Shown here piece after piece: positions 18,230 to 28,600 of a DNA stretch of 64,000 nt (position 1 is the stretch's first letter; every line of letters begins with the position of its first letter). The stretch spans positions 1 to 64,000 of the forward strand of contig NZ_QUMD01000016.1 in assembly GCF_003481985.1 (NCBI RefSeq), read 5' to 3'. Source of the stretch: Clostridium sp. OF09-36. Lineage in GTDB: Bacteria; Bacillota; Clostridia; Lachnospirales; Lachnospiraceae. Under the pieces are notes generated by a model. The model had not been told where the DNA came from and ran no database searches. It saw only the letters and a list, made by a program, of their open reading frames with translations. Both the position numbers and the translations under genes were made by a program.

Positions 18230-20849
18230 TATCTTTCTCCATTTTTTCCTAATTTCGTGCGAATCCACTTCAACAACTGAATGATCGGAAGACTGGCAAA
18301 GGCATACAGATATACGCAGCCGAGCTGTGCCGGATTGAGAGTCTCCACCTGAAATACATGATGAAGGCCGGGAACGGTCAATACTGCGGTGATCAGTACT
18401 GCGCCGAGCACAAAGGCTCCCTGCAGCCATGGATTGTTAAAGAACCGATTTGTAAAGATAACCGGATGATCCGACTTGCAGTTAAATCCATGGAACAGGC
18501 GTGCCAGACAAAGTGTTCCGAACGCATACGTACTGCCAAGCAGCGCGCCGTCCTGGTGATATCCTGTCAGAAATGCGATCATTGTCATCGCACCGATCAC
18601 AAAGCCCTCCAGACCGATTTTGCCGAGGAAATCCTTTGTCAATATCGATTCGTCCGCAGATCTTGGTTTCTCATTCATCACATCACTGTCAGAAGGCTCC
18701 ACGCCAAGTGCGATGGCAGGAAGGCTATCCGTCAGAAGATTAATAAATAACAGGTGTACCGGTGCAAACGGAACCGGAAGTCCTGCAACCGATGCATACA
18801 GAACTGCTAAAATTGCTCCAAAATTTCCCGACAAAAGAAACTGGATCGCATACTGAATGTTTCGATATAAATTTCGTCCATTTTCTACTGCTTTTACAAT
18901 GGTTGCAAAATTGTCATCGGTAAGCACCATGGCGGCAGCATCCTTTGCCACTTCGGTCCCGGTGATTCCCATTGCAACACCGATGTCCGCCTGCTTCAAC
19001 GCCGGGGCATCATTCACACCGTCTCCGGTCATTGCAACGATCATTCCTCTTTCCTGCCATGCGCGGACGATACGGATTTTATGCTCCGGGGAAACCCTTG
19101 CATACACAGATATATCCGGGACAAAACCCTTCAGCTCCTCATCACTCATTTTTTCGATATCCGCACCCTCGCAGGCTTCCGATAAATCATGCAGGATTCC
19201 AATTCTTTTTGCTATGGCGGCTGCCGTAATTTTATGATCTCCTGTAATCATGACCGGCCGGATTCCTGCTTTGATGCATTCTGCAACGGCAGCCTTTGAT
19301 TCTTCTCTCGGCGGATCCATCATGCAATGAGGCCGAGAAATACGAGATGAGCCTCATCCTTTGCTGTTAATACATGCTCCTTTGGAATTTCGCGATAGGT
19401 GAATGCCAGTACACGCAGGCCTTCCATTGAAAAATCCCGGTTCTGCTGCTGTATGGTTTCTTTATCTGCTTCTGTAATTTCGCGGATTCCGTCTTTTGTC
19501 CAAATCCATTCCGTCAGCTCCAGCAGTCGGTCAACCGCTCCTTTTACGATCATCCGGTTTTCACCGTTTATCCTGTGAAGTGTTGACATCATCTTACGGT
19601 CACTGTCAAATGGAAGCTCTCCCTCTCTCGGATAGCGGTTTCGTACGCTTGCGGCCTCGATTCCGTACCGGCTTCCCAAATTGATCAATGCAGTTTCTGT
19701 CGGATCCCCGATTTCCACTCCGTTTTCATTCGTCGAATCATTACATAAAATACTGCACTCCAGAAGATAGTTCTGTGCCGGATCTGCTATATCAATTTCT
19801 GCTGCCGGGATCCGTTTTCCTTCCACATAGTAATCCTCAACCGTCATTTTATTCTGTGTCAGTGTTCCTGTTTTATCCGAGCAGATGACGGAAACACTTC
19901 CAAGGCCTTCCACTGCCTGCAGTTTTCGGATGATCGCATGCTCCTTTGCCATCTTCTGTGTTCCGAAGGAAAGGACAATGGTCACGATCGAGCTTAACGC
20001 TTCCGGAATTGCCGCAACCGCCAGTGCTACGGCAAACATGAATGCACTGCTGATCTTTTCACCTCGAAATACGTTGATTGCAAATAAAATCCCGCAGAAT
20101 ACCAGAATCAAAACAGATAATTTCTTTCCAAACTCTTCCAGACTCACCTGTAACGGAGTCTGTTTTTCGGAAGTTGACTTCAAAAGTCCTGCAATCTTTC
20201 CAACCTCCGTCTGCATTCCTATGTCCGTTACCACTGCCTTTCCGCGTCCATATGTCACAAAGCTGCCGGAAAAGAGCATATTGGTCCGATCTCCCAGCGG
20301 AGCCTCTGCCAAAATAGCCTCCAGGCCCTTTTCGACTGCAAGACTCTCTCCGGTAAGAGCACTCTCATCAACCTTAAGACTTGCATTTTCAATCAGCCTT
20401 GCGTCCGCCGGGATCATGTCGCCTGCTTCCACCAGGATCACGTCTCCAACCACCAGCTCTCTCGCCGGAAGCTGGATCGTGGAACCATCGCGCAGTACCT
20501 TGGCCTGCGGTCCTGCAAGCTTCTTTAAGCTCTGCAGAGACTGTTCCGCTTTTACGGTCTGCACAGTGCCCAGGATCGCATTGATCGTGATCACGATCAA
20601 GATCACGGCCGCGCTTTCCTCATCGCCAAGCATGCCGGATATGATGGCCGATGCAATTAAGATCAGTACCAGAAAATCCTTATACTGTTCCAGAAAAATC
20701 TGGGGGATACTTTTCTTTTTCCCCTCTGCAAGTTCATTCCAGCCACACCTTTCCCGGAATTTTCCGGCCTGCTCACTGGTGAGGCCTGTCTCGCTGCTTT
20801 CCACACGGTCCAGAACCTCTTTCACCGTTTGCTGATAAAATTCCTTCAT
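18229..20849 (-). pseudogene. Calcium/manganese-type P-type ATPase, frameshifted
   Basis: A P2-type cation ATPase of about 870 residues when rejoined. Visible in order are the N-terminal cation ATPase domain, DESALTGES, the ALAVAAIPEALSSIVTIVLS ion-binding helix, the phosphorylation motif CSDKTGTLTQNKM, then TGDHKITA, MTGDGVNDAPALKQADIG and the C-terminal membrane domain. The first frame stops at 19320 in GLIA-TGA and the second begins with MDPPREE; adding one A at about 19323 (GCA-ATG-ATG) restores one frame. The yybP-ykoY riboswitch upstream points to manganese export. ATG 20849 or GTG 20852 may start it, both after GGAGAC. Confidence 0.88.
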
Positions 20850-20912
20850 CACTTCTGTCTCCTCTGTTTAAGCATTTTTCCACTGTATTTCTTATGCAAT
20901 GAAGGTTTTTCA

Positions 20913-21046
20913 ATAAAAAAGAGACCTTTATTGCACAATAATAATGCAATAAAAGTCTCACCGTTTCTTTGTGACACCGGATGCTTCCATCGTACTGACG
21001 ACATCACAAACGCAAATTACCAGCGTAGGTTACTCCCCTTTATTGA
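20913..21046 (-). promoter_or_regulatory. yybP-ykoY (manganese) riboswitch with terminator
   Basis: On the minus strand the leader begins AATAAAGGGGAGTAACC, then has the GTCGTCAGTA region, and ends in GAGACTTT, the hallmarks of the yybP-ykoY Mn2+ riboswitch. A strong terminator stem pairs GAGAC-TTTATTGCA with TGCAATAAA-GGTCTC (20921-20959) and is followed by six T. It sits 64 bp before the P-type ATPase start. Known members switch on Mn2+ exporters when manganese is high. Confidence 0.85.
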
Positions 21047-21052
21047 GTTCAT

Positions 21053-21080
21053 CATATACCAAAAACCGTGCGGATGTCAA
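21053..21080 (-). promoter_or_regulatory. Promoter of the manganese riboswitch transcript
   Basis: TTGACA (21080-21075) and TATATG (21058-21053) are 16 bp apart on the minus strand. The promoter overlaps the end of the prepilin gene and would start transcription just before the riboswitch. Confidence 0.6.
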
Positions 21081-21982
21081 GATGCTTTTTCATAGGTTCC
21101 ATCCGCCAGCAGCTTCTGATATGCATTGTAGGCATCTTCCAGACTGTCATATTTTTTGCCGGATGTATAAGGGGAAAAGTCTGCAATATGATCCGCAATT
21201 GCAACATACGTCTTTCCGTCCTTCTTTCTTGCAGCTGTTGTCGTTTCAGAAATATAAAAACCACCATCTACTTTGCTGACTATGACCGGAATTTTTTTTC
21301 CTGCACCAACCTGATTGGTATCCATAGATGTCCAGAACAAATACCGACTGGATGCATTTTTCGGACTTCCCATATAGGCCCATGTTCCGGTTCCCAGCAG
21401 ACTGCTGCTGCCTTCCTTCCGGATTTCCTCATTAACTCTTGTCAGCATATCAGACTTTGGACACTTAGAATCTATTTCAAAATAAGTCTTATTCTGGTTT
21501 TTCAGCTCATCCAGTATACCGGTTCTGTCGAGTGCTCCATGCAGATCAGCGTTATACGGAAAAGAAACCGGTGTATCATCGCCGCCTGCTCCGCTCCATA
21601 TTACCTTCATTCCGAAATCCGGAATATATGACAGCGTACATTCTCCATGTTCAACAGGGATCCCGATCCAGTGCTCCGTGTTACCCTCGTCCCTTGAATG
21701 CGTGATCCCAGCAACCGTAACGGGATCATAGGCATTCCAGTTGTCCCGTTTCTGTTTTAATTTCACTGTCCTGGAATAATTTGCTGTATCCTCAGTCATC
21801 ACAGCCGTCATCACTTCCGAGTAAGCAGAGCGCACATTGGCAAGATCAACCGTCTCACGGCTTTTCTCCAGATGTCCTGAAAAAACAGGCATGGATATCG
21901 CAACAAGAACTCCGAGGATCGCAACGACGATCAAAAGCTCCGCAATCGTAAAGCCGTTGTTCCCAGTCTTTTGTTTTTTCAT
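21077..21982 (-). CDS. Orphan type IV prepilin-like protein
   Basis: A 301-residue protein with a class III prepilin leader: a short basic N terminus, then G-FTIAELLIVVAILGVLVAI, where cleavage would follow the glycine and leave phenylalanine at +1 with glutamate at +5. The rest is a soluble, probably surface-exposed domain (HWIGIPVEHGE, FWTSMDTNQVG) that I do not recognise. No pilus ATPase, platform protein or prepilin peptidase is nearby. It may be a minor pilin or pseudopilin assembled by a system encoded elsewhere. Confidence 0.8.
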   Translation of the reverse strand: MKKQKTGNNGFTIAELLIVVAILGVLVAISMPVFSGHLEKSRETVDLANVRSAYSEVMTAVMTEDTANYSRTVKLKQKRDNWNAYDPVTVAGITHSRDEGNTEHWIGIPVEHGECTLSYIPDFGMKVIWSGAGGDDTPVSFPYNADLHGALDRTGILDELKNQNKTYFEIDSKCPKSDMLTRVNEEIRKEGSSSLLGTGTWAYMGSPKNASSRYLFWTSMDTNQVGAGKKIPVIVSKVDGGFYISETTTAARKKDGKTYVAIADHIADFSPYTSGKKYDSLEDAYNAYQKLLADGTYEKAS

Positions 21983-22074
21983 GATTTTACGCTCTCCTTA
22001 TGCCATTCTTTCGTACCGTTTTATTGTACTGCATTCTTTTTCGTTTTGCAATGATTGAGAGCTTCTCTGATTGT

Positions 22075-22248
22075 TCAGATTGCGGAACTTATTTTTCCAT
22101 ACATCTCAGGACGTCTGTCCCGGAACAGTCCCCAGGAAAGACGGTCTTCCATCAGCCGGTCCAGCTCAAAATCTGCTGTGATAAAGCCCTCTTCCTCTCT
22201 TCCCATGGCTGCCTGTATTTCCCCGCAGCCATCCGTAATAAAGGAAGT
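22075..22248 (-). pseudogene. C-terminal remnant of a carbon-nitrogen hydrolase (nitrilase family)
   Basis: In a frame not opened by any start codon, the minus strand reads ITDGCGEIQAAMGREEEGF, then ITADFELDRLMEDR, then LFRDRRPEMYGKIS and stop at 22075. This is the typical end of nitrilase/amidase proteins (DPxGExxAxAGEEEGxI, then LxRDRRPxLY). The rest of the gene, including the Glu-Lys-Cys catalytic triad, is missing. It is joined directly to a citrate transporter fragment, so a deletion removed the sequence between. Confidence 0.75.
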
Positions 22249-22737
22249 TGAAGATCAGATATTTGTTGGACTTTCTTAAATCCTCTGCTTCTTTCTTCTC
22301 TTTTGCATCCTCTTCAATCTCTTCTCCCTTGCCAAGTCCGGCCCCATGTTTGATTGCAAACATACCGAGCACAACAGCCAAAAGAATGTTCATAACCAGT
22401 CCTACGATCTGAAGCGGAATCAACATGTGCCATAATTCGGTTGCGTCCATTTCCAGCACGGTTGCTGCTCTTGCAGTCGGACCGCCCCACGGAAGCAGGT
22501 TCATAACACCCATGCAGGCACCGGTCAGGCACAGAAGAATGCGCGGGTCAATCTTCATCTTTTTATAAACCGGATACATCGCCGGAATGGTAATGAGAAC
22601 GGTAACTGCGGTGGTTCCGTCCAGATGCGCGATGGTTGCGATCACTGCGGTTACAACGGTTACCGCGGTGACATTTTGCCCTTTAAAAGCAATGCCACAA
22701 TCGCAATGATCATCAGAAAACCAATAACTGCTGCCAT
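22249..22737 (-). pseudogene. CitMHS-type citrate transporter remnant
   Basis: The recognisable part has AVIATIAHLDGTTAVTVLITIP and LLPWGGPTARAA, typical of citrate-divalent cation/proton symporters (about 430 residues). A start with AGGAGG at 22737 encodes only MAAVIGFLMIIAIVALLLKG before a frame break near 22677. The expected next 70-80 residues are absent. The 3' end runs into a nitrilase tail. Two deletions have therefore removed the early membrane helices and the C-terminal half; no function is expected. Confidence 0.75.
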
Positions 22738-22864
22738 AGTCATGTCCCTCCTAAATTTTAACAAAGTTCTTACTGAGTTTTATTCTACCGGCAGCAGTTT
22801 AATTGTTCATGACAAAAAAATGACAATTTTGTCATAATCCCACATAATTTGTTTCTATGTCTTT

Positions 22865-25800
22865 TTATTCTTTGCAGCATCCTTTCTCAAGCAGGTTCAG
22901 CCAGATTTCCCGCCGCTCCACCTCGTCTGCTTCCCCGTTTCCTTCTGCCTGGAAATGCAGGAATGGCACCGGGGAATCGTGTTTCATCATCTCGATCACG
23001 GATCCGGCGTTGGCATAGGTCGGAAGCAGCAGCATATTTCCTGCCCCGCCGGGTATCACATTCGCAGCCAGACTGCACAGGTAACGGATGTTTCCGCCAA
23101 CCACCTCCGGATACGCCTTCTGCAGTCCGGCAAACGCTTCTTCCAGAGTTTCCTTTTCTCCCCAGATATCCCGGTACGTTTCCCGGAACCAGGTAAGCTG
23201 TTTCGTTGCTTCCTGCGGAATTTCTTTTTGACTCTCCCGGATCCAGAACCAGAGATATTCGGAAAGCATCATCGGAACCGGCAAAAATCCATGTTTTCTC
23301 ACGGCATCTGCCATATTCCGGTTGAGATCATTGCTGTTTAATACCATGGCGGACCCAAAAAGGAATACCCGCTTCTGTTTTTTCAGAATGTTTCCATTCC
23401 ATGTTTCATGCCATGCTTTAAGCAGAGACTTTGTCTTTTCCCATGTCAGAGGAAACGTGATGTTTTCGATTGCTTGTTTCTGCTCGTTTTCTTCCATACA
23501 AAGAAGTGCATCTCCCAGCATGATAAGCTGCCAGATCTGCTGCCCGTCTTCCATCTGAAATAAGTGCTCTGTAAATGGAGTATATAGACTGACCTGTGCC
23601 GGATCTACTCCGGATTGCTTCAAAAGTGCCTGGATCACCATAGAAAACATGCCCTCTGCCTCGGCACCCTCGGTCTGCGGTACCAGATAGCAGCGCTGCT
23701 CAGGCTGGAGAGCCTTCACCAGGCAGCCCTCACGCCCCTCTTTCTGCGCTTTTTCTTCTTCCTGCAATGATTCTGCCTGCAAAACTCCACCTGCAATTTC
23801 ATTCCACCTCTTCTCCTGGCGCAGGATCTGTCCTGCCATAGCAGAAAAGGTTGCATATTCTTTTGAGATACTTTCTGCTTTTCCGGTCTCCATGTCTTTT
23901 CGCGTATAATCCGGGCTGACATGAACCATATATCCCCGATTCCGCAGCCACCTTGCATAAAGTTCTGTGTAGACAGAAAGCGGCGGCAGATGCAAGACCG
24001 CATTCTTTTGCAATTTATGAAGCAGAGGGATGCCGTCGTACCCAGCCGCACAGCTTTCCCGCCTGTTGCTTCCCAGTTCGCTGCGTTCCTGTCCTCTGCG
24101 TTCCTGTCTGCCGCTTTCCGGGTTGCATTTTCCCCAGGCATTGTCCTCCCTCTTGCTGCTTTCCCGGTTCTCCACATGCTTCAGACTGTTCAAAAATGCC
24201 TCAATCCGTGTCACCACACCAACTGCCGACTGGTGTTCATCTACCTCCACAGACAGATATGGCTTCTCTCCCATGATCTCACGGAACAGATGAGAAATCA
24301 TCGTGTCCGGTCCGCATCCATGATTGGTCAGATACACCGCATACAGATTCGGATGATTTTTTATGATCTTGGCTCCGGTTAAGATATGCTGGCTGAATGG
24401 CCAGTATAAATTCGGGTATTCCTCTGCGAGATACATGCTGTGTCCCTGAAGATGTGCAAGGTTTAATACCTTGCAGCCCCGTTTTAGAAGTTCACCTGGA
24501 ATTCCCATATTCAGTACCGGATCTGAGATTCCGTAGTTCCGGGTGATGAGCACCAGAACCTTCTCATCCGGCTTTAAAGATGCCAAAATCTCTTTTCCAA
24601 GTTCTTCCGACTTCCGGTCACACAACTGCATAGCGGCAGCACCTTTTTTCATTGCCAGCTGACAGGCTTCCTGCTCTTTTCCCAGCCCGATTCCGGTCTG
24701 GATCATCGCCTTTGCCAGCTGCGGCTGTCCCATATCCATGTCAAGAACCGGTGCGAGAATCTGAATGCCGCGTTCCTTTAACTTCAATGTTTTCGCCACG
24801 ATTTTTGGCGCGGTCTGCATGTAAACACAGCCATAATTGTGCTCTACCCCGGATGTTTCATGCCGGATGGTACGGATGCAGGGAAGGAACATATAGTCTA
24901 CCCCTTTTCGCGCCAGCCATTCCATATGCCCGTGAAGCAGTTTCACCGGGTAACAGGTTTCCTCCTGCGTCACATCCTGGCTGATGCGGATGATCTCCTC
25001 GCAGCTTTCTTCCGATAACAGAACGTTAAATCCGAGCTGGGTAAAATACTGGTACGCCATCGGGAAAAATTTATACATCATTAAGGACTGCGGGATACCG
25101 ATCGTTTTCCGGTCCGGCAAAAGCGTTCCATCATACCCGGCATAAAACCATGCGCGGTTTTTCTTATAGATTTCCTCATTTCTTTCCTGGTCGCAGGTGC
25201 ATTTTTCCGAAGCATCCCTGGCTTCCAGCGCCGCTCCGTAAGCACCGGTCACGTCATAATAAGGTGTGATGCGAAGCCGGTTGCCCAACATTTCATAAAA
25301 AGCAGAAACAATTCCTTCGTTATGGATAATGCCGCCCTGCAGACAGACCACCTGTCCCACTTTCTTATTGACTACCACACGGTTTAAATAATTGCGCACA
25401 ATGGAACGGCAGAGCCCAGCGCAGAGATCTTCCTTCCCCGCGCCCGCCGCAAGCTCTGATAAGATTTTTGACTCCATCAGCACCGTGCAGCGTTCGCCAA
25501 GCTCCACCGGATGTTTTGCCCCCAGCGCCATCGGCCCAATCCCGGAAAGTGGAATTCCTAACCGCCCTGCCTGCTCCTCAATAAACGAACCGGTTCCAGC
25601 CGCGCAGACCTTGTTCATCTCAAAATCCACGACCTGACCGTGCTTCACGGAAATGTATTTCGAATCCTGACCGCCAATCTCAAAGACCGTGTCTGCGTCC
25701 GGGTTTAAGAACGATGCCGCCCTGGCCTGCGCCGTGATTTCATCCAGAATCTGGTCCGTTCCCAGCTTCTTTGCGATCAGATAACGGCCAGATCCCGTCA

Positions 25801-26974
25801 CTGCGGTCTGGACAATGGCGGTTCCTGCCATATCTATGGTTGGTTTTAATACTTCCAGGCCTTCCTCGACAGCCCGGGCCGGGTTGCCTGAAGTGCGGAT
25901 ATAGCAGTAATCCAGCACTTCCTGGTTCTCCCCGATCAGCACCAGGTTGGTGCTGGTAGAACCCACATCCACCCCAAGCCACATTGCTTCTCCCGGCTTT
26001 GGTGCCCGGGTCTTGTGAAGCTTCGCCTTCTCGTAAGGAAACGCAGGAAGCCTCTTCCCCTCAGACTTTCGTTTTATTTCCCTGCTGCAGTCGCAGAAAG
26101 CCGCCATACCATCACAGGTGCCCTCACAGGAAGACACCATCACCTTACCTGCGTCCTCACATAGCCTTTCCCAGTCCACACGCACCTTCCGCTCCATGGC
26201 AATCACAGCCAGACCAGCCGCGGAAACAATGGTTCCACCATCATCACAGAGCAGTTCTCCTTCTTCCAGCCCAAAAATCTCTTTCACTGCCCGGATCACC
26301 CCGCGGTTATTTACCACACCGCCAGACAAAAGTACCGGTCTGTGCACCGGAAGTTTGCGCACTACTGAAGTTTTAAAATTCCTTACCACCGCGTAAGCCA
26401 GGCCCAGAAGGATATCCTCTGCGGATACTCCCTCCTGCTGCCGGTGGATCAAATCGGTCTTTGCAAACACACTGCAGCGTCCTGCAAGCCGCGGAACACT
26501 GGCGGCGCGGTCTGTATATTCAGAATAAGATTCCAAAGGTAATCCCAGACGATACATCTGATCTTCAAAAAATGCCCCTGTTCCTGCTGCGCATTCTCCG
26601 TTTACCGCATACTCCAGCACCTGGTCATGTCCAAGTCCCGTCAGAAAGCAGGAGGTCTGTGCACCGATTTCCAGAATGCTCTGTGCCTTTGGATAAAGCA
26701 GTTTCTGTCCTGCCAAAAGCGCCATCACCCGGTCTGCCATCTCCCTCTGTCCCGCTTTGGGAAAAAGAAAAGCCGCAGCACTGTTTCCTGCGGCATAGTC
26801 GATGGTTCCCGGATTGGTACGGTTCAATTCCTGCTTCATGTCTTCCAGCATTCTGCCAAGCACAGCCTTGGCTTCTCCCTTATGCAGCGCGTAACGGCTG
26901 TAGATCAGCTTTCCATCTTCCACTACCGCCAGGGAAATACTTCCCGCTCCCGCATCAATTCCCAGTCCTCTCAT
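22865..26974 (-). CDS. Giant 2-hydroxyacyl-CoA dehydratase activase-like protein (BadF-BadF-DUF2229)
   Basis: At 1369 residues it joins two BadF/HgdC-type ATPase domains (GIDAGAGSISLAVVEDG at the start; LGVDVGSTSTNLVLIGE near residue 330; the second has CAAGTGSFIEEQAGRLG) to a DUF2229 domain (SLMMYKFFPMAYQYF, DVTQEETCYPVKL, FLPCIR) and a long C-terminal region. Conserved cysteines in CAAGTGSF and ETCYP suggest an iron-sulfur cluster. HgdC relatives drive electron transfer to radical dehydratases with ATP. Proteins of this size are known in Clostridia but their substrates are unclear. A low-complexity linker lies near residues 930-970. It is the last gene after a TauABC-like transporter, 95 bp downstream. 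Confidence 0.88.
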   Translation of the reverse strand: MRGLGIDAGAGSISLAVVEDGKLIYSRYALHKGEAKAVLGRMLEDMKQELNRTNPGTIDYAAGNSAAAFLFPKAGQREMADRVMALLAGQKLLYPKAQSILEIGAQTSCFLTGLGHDQVLEYAVNGECAAGTGAFFEDQMYRLGLPLESYSEYTDRAASVPRLAGRCSVFAKTDLIHRQQEGVSAEDILLGLAYAVVRNFKTSVVRKLPVHRPVLLSGGVVNNRGVIRAVKEIFGLEEGELLCDDGGTIVSAAGLAVIAMERKVRVDWERLCEDAGKVMVSSCEGTCDGMAAFCDCSREIKRKSEGKRLPAFPYEKAKLHKTRAPKPGEAMWLGVDVGSTSTNLVLIGENQEVLDYCYIRTSGNPARAVEEGLEVLKPTIDMAGTAIVQTAVTGSGRYLIAKKLGTDQILDEITAQARAASFLNPDADTVFEIGGQDSKYISVKHGQVVDFEMNKVCAAGTGSFIEEQAGRLGIPLSGIGPMALGAKHPVELGERCTVLMESKILSELAAGAGKEDLCAGLCRSIVRNYLNRVVVNKKVGQVVCLQGGIIHNEGIVSAFYEMLGNRLRITPYYDVTGAYGAALEARDASEKCTCDQERNEEIYKKNRAWFYAGYDGTLLPDRKTIGIPQSLMMYKFFPMAYQYFTQLGFNVLLSEESCEEIIRISQDVTQEETCYPVKLLHGHMEWLARKGVDYMFLPCIRTIRHETSGVEHNYGCVYMQTAPKIVAKTLKLKERGIQILAPVLDMDMGQPQLAKAMIQTGIGLGKEQEACQLAMKKGAAAMQLCDRKSEELGKEILASLKPDEKVLVLITRNYGISDPVLNMGIPGELLKRGCKVLNLAHLQGHSMYLAEEYPNLYWPFSQHILTGAKIIKNHPNLYAVYLTNHGCGPDTMISHLFREIMGEKPYLSVEVDEHQSAVGVVTRIEAFLNSLKHVENRESSKREDNAWGKCNPESGRQERRGQERSELGSNRRESCAAGYDGIPLLHKLQKNAVLHLPPLSVYTELYARWLRNRGYMVHVSPDYTRKDMETGKAESISKEYATFSAMAGQILRQEKRWNEIAGGVLQAESLQEEEKAQKEGREGCLVKALQPEQRCYLVPQTEGAEAEGMFSMVIQALLKQSGVDPAQVSLYTPFTEHLFQMEDGQQIWQLIMLGDALLCMEENEQKQAIENITFPLTWEKTKSLLKAWHETWNGNILKKQKRVFLFGSAMVLNSNDLNRNMADAVRKHGFLPVPMMLSEYLWFWIRESQKEIPQEATKQLTWFRETYRDIWGEKETLEEAFAGLQKAYPEVVGGNIRYLCSLAANVIPGGAGNMLLLPTYANAGSVIEMMKHDSPVPFLHFQAEGNGEADEVERREIWLNLLEKGCCKE

Positions 26975-27069
26975 TTCTTTCCTCTCTCCTTTTCCAATGC
27001 TTCCTATTACATATTGGCAAAATTCTCAGCCGCAGCTGCACCATACAAAATTTTCTGTTCAGAAACTTC

Positions 27070-27756
27070 CTAACCGATCAGCCGGATCATTTCTGCTTTC
27101 GCCTCGACCAGGTTTTTTATACTGAGATCACGAAGTCCTTCCTGACGTGGAAGCCGGATTTCTTTCACCACAAACGACGGTCTCGGACCAAATATCAGGA
27201 TCCGGTCTGCAATCTGCAGCGCCTCGTCCATATCATGCGTAACAAACAGCACGGAGTTCTGCTCCTGCTCCCAAAGTTTCTTCAGGTGCGTGAGCATTTC
27301 CTGGCGAAGAGTGTAATCCAGTGACTTAAACGGCTCGTCCATCAAAAGGAGCTCGCTTCCATAGTAGAATGCCCTTGCGATCCCGCACCGCTGCCGCATA
27401 CCGCCACTCAGCTGCTCCGGATAATAATCCTCAAATCCGGTCAGATGCACCTGATCGATAAGCTGGGCAATCCGCGCCTCGTCGGTATCGTCCCGCACCA
27501 CCCGGATATTGTCATATACCGTCAGCCACGGAAGAATCCGGTCTTCCTGAAACACATACCCCGTTTTTTTCGCCCGGTTTCTGATCTGCCCCTCATAATC
27601 ACCGGTAATTCCCGTGATCAGGTTCAGAAGCGTTGATTTTCCACAGCCGGAAGGACCCACAATGGCCGTGATTTCTTTTGGCTCCACACGGAGATTTAAA
27701 TGCTCCAGAACCGGCAGGCCACCGAATTTTTTTCCAAGATCTATCACATCCAGCAT
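27070..27756 (-). CDS. ABC transporter ATP-binding protein (TauB/SsuB-like)
   Basis: About 228 residues with Walker A GPSGCGKST, Q-loop FQEDRILPWLTV, signature LSGGMRQRCGIARAF and Walker B LLLMDEPFKSLD. The pattern fits the nitrate/sulfonate/taurine/thiamine-precursor (NitT/TauT) class. I chose the start at 27756; upstream codons overlap the permease end. It supplies energy for the permease and lipoprotein encoded just upstream. Confidence 0.92.
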   Translation of the reverse strand: MLDVIDLGKKFGGLPVLEHLNLRVEPKEITAIVGPSGCGKSTLLNLITGITGDYEGQIRNRAKKTGYVFQEDRILPWLTVYDNIRVVRDDTDEARIAQLIDQVHLTGFEDYYPEQLSGGMRQRCGIARAFYYGSELLLMDEPFKSLDYTLRQEMLTHLKKLWEQEQNSVLFVTHDMDEALQIADRILIFGPRPSFVVKEIRLPRQEGLRDLSIKNLVEAKAEMIRLIG

Positions 27757-27778
27757 ACTGCCCCGTTCCTTTCCTATA

Positions 27779-28600
27779 TTATTCATTTCGCTGTACCGCA
27801 TGTTTTTTGCAAAGAAGCAGCTTTCCGGCAAGAACCACTGCATAGTAAATCCCCACCATGATCACAGTCCAGGCAATGACCGTCTCCGGCTCAATATTCA
27901 GCCGCGCTGTCATGATCTGTCCGCCAATCCCCGACGTCGTAGTCAGCACTTCTCCCATCACGACCGTTTTGCATGCCATACCGACTGCAATTTTCAGGCC
28001 GGACGCAAAATACGGGGTTACCGACGGGATCAGGATATAGCGAAGTTTTTTCCAGACAGAAAATCCAAACACGCTTCCCATCTCCAACAACTTCCGGTCA
28101 ATCGCCGAAATGCCGTCACAAATGCAGATAAACATGGTCGGAACCACCGCCATCACTACTATGAAAATGCTTGCCCGTCCGTTGAATCCAAACCAGATAA
28201 TCGCCAGAATCAGCCAGGAAATCGGCGGCACGACCTGGATAATGCCGAGTACCGGCTGAATGAGCTGGCGGACCGGTCTGAGCACACCGCCAAACAAACC
28301 TGCCAGACAGCCAATCCCGATCCCGATTCCCAGACCGCAGACAAGGCGCACCATCGTTTTCCCAATCTCACACCAGAGTTTTGCAGAGCTTAAAATTTCA
28401 GCCACCTTTGCAGCCACCGCAGGAATCGGCGGCACGACCAGTGGGGAATAAAGATTGCTCATTCCCCACCAGAGTCCAAGCACCAGAGCCGCTGCCGCGA
28501 TCCGGTACCTGTTTGCTGTCATACAAGTCTTCATCCGCTCCTTGTTTGATGTCATGCAGGTCTTCATCCGGTACTTATTTGCTGTAATACATGCCTTCAT
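27779..28600 (-). CDS. ABC transporter permease (TauC/SsuC-like) with repeated N terminus
   Basis: A 273-residue permease with about six membrane segments and the BPD transport EAA-type loop (FGFSVWKKLRYILIPS). The first 33 residues are three near-copies of an 11-residue unit, MKACITANKYR, MKTCMTSNKER and MKTCMTANRYR, encoded by tandem 33-bp DNA repeats that duplicate the end of the upstream lipoprotein gene. The repeats therefore probably extend the protein artificially. Any of three ATGs could start it; membrane sequence begins at RIAAAALVLGLWWG. Confidence 0.88.
   Translation of the reverse strand: MKACITANKYRMKTCMTSNKERMKTCMTANRYRIAAAALVLGLWWGMSNLYSPLVVPPIPAVAAKVAEILSSAKLWCEIGKTMVRLVCGLGIGIGIGCLAGLFGGVLRPVRQLIQPVLGIIQVVPPISWLILAIIWFGFNGRASIFIVVMAVVPTMFICICDGISAIDRKLLEMGSVFGFSVWKKLRYILIPSVTPYFASGLKIAVGMACKTVVMGEVLTTTSGIGGQIMTARLNIEPETVIAWTVIMVGIYYAVVLAGKLLLCKKHAVQRNE

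Noticed and set aside
19885..20835. Plus-strand open frame of 316 codons
   Set aside because: It is antisense to the P-type ATPase N-terminal half, and its Ser/Ala-rich composition is typical of a shadow frame.
26461..27324. Plus-strand open frame of 287 codons
   Set aside because: It is antisense to the giant activase and the ABC ATPase and matches no family.
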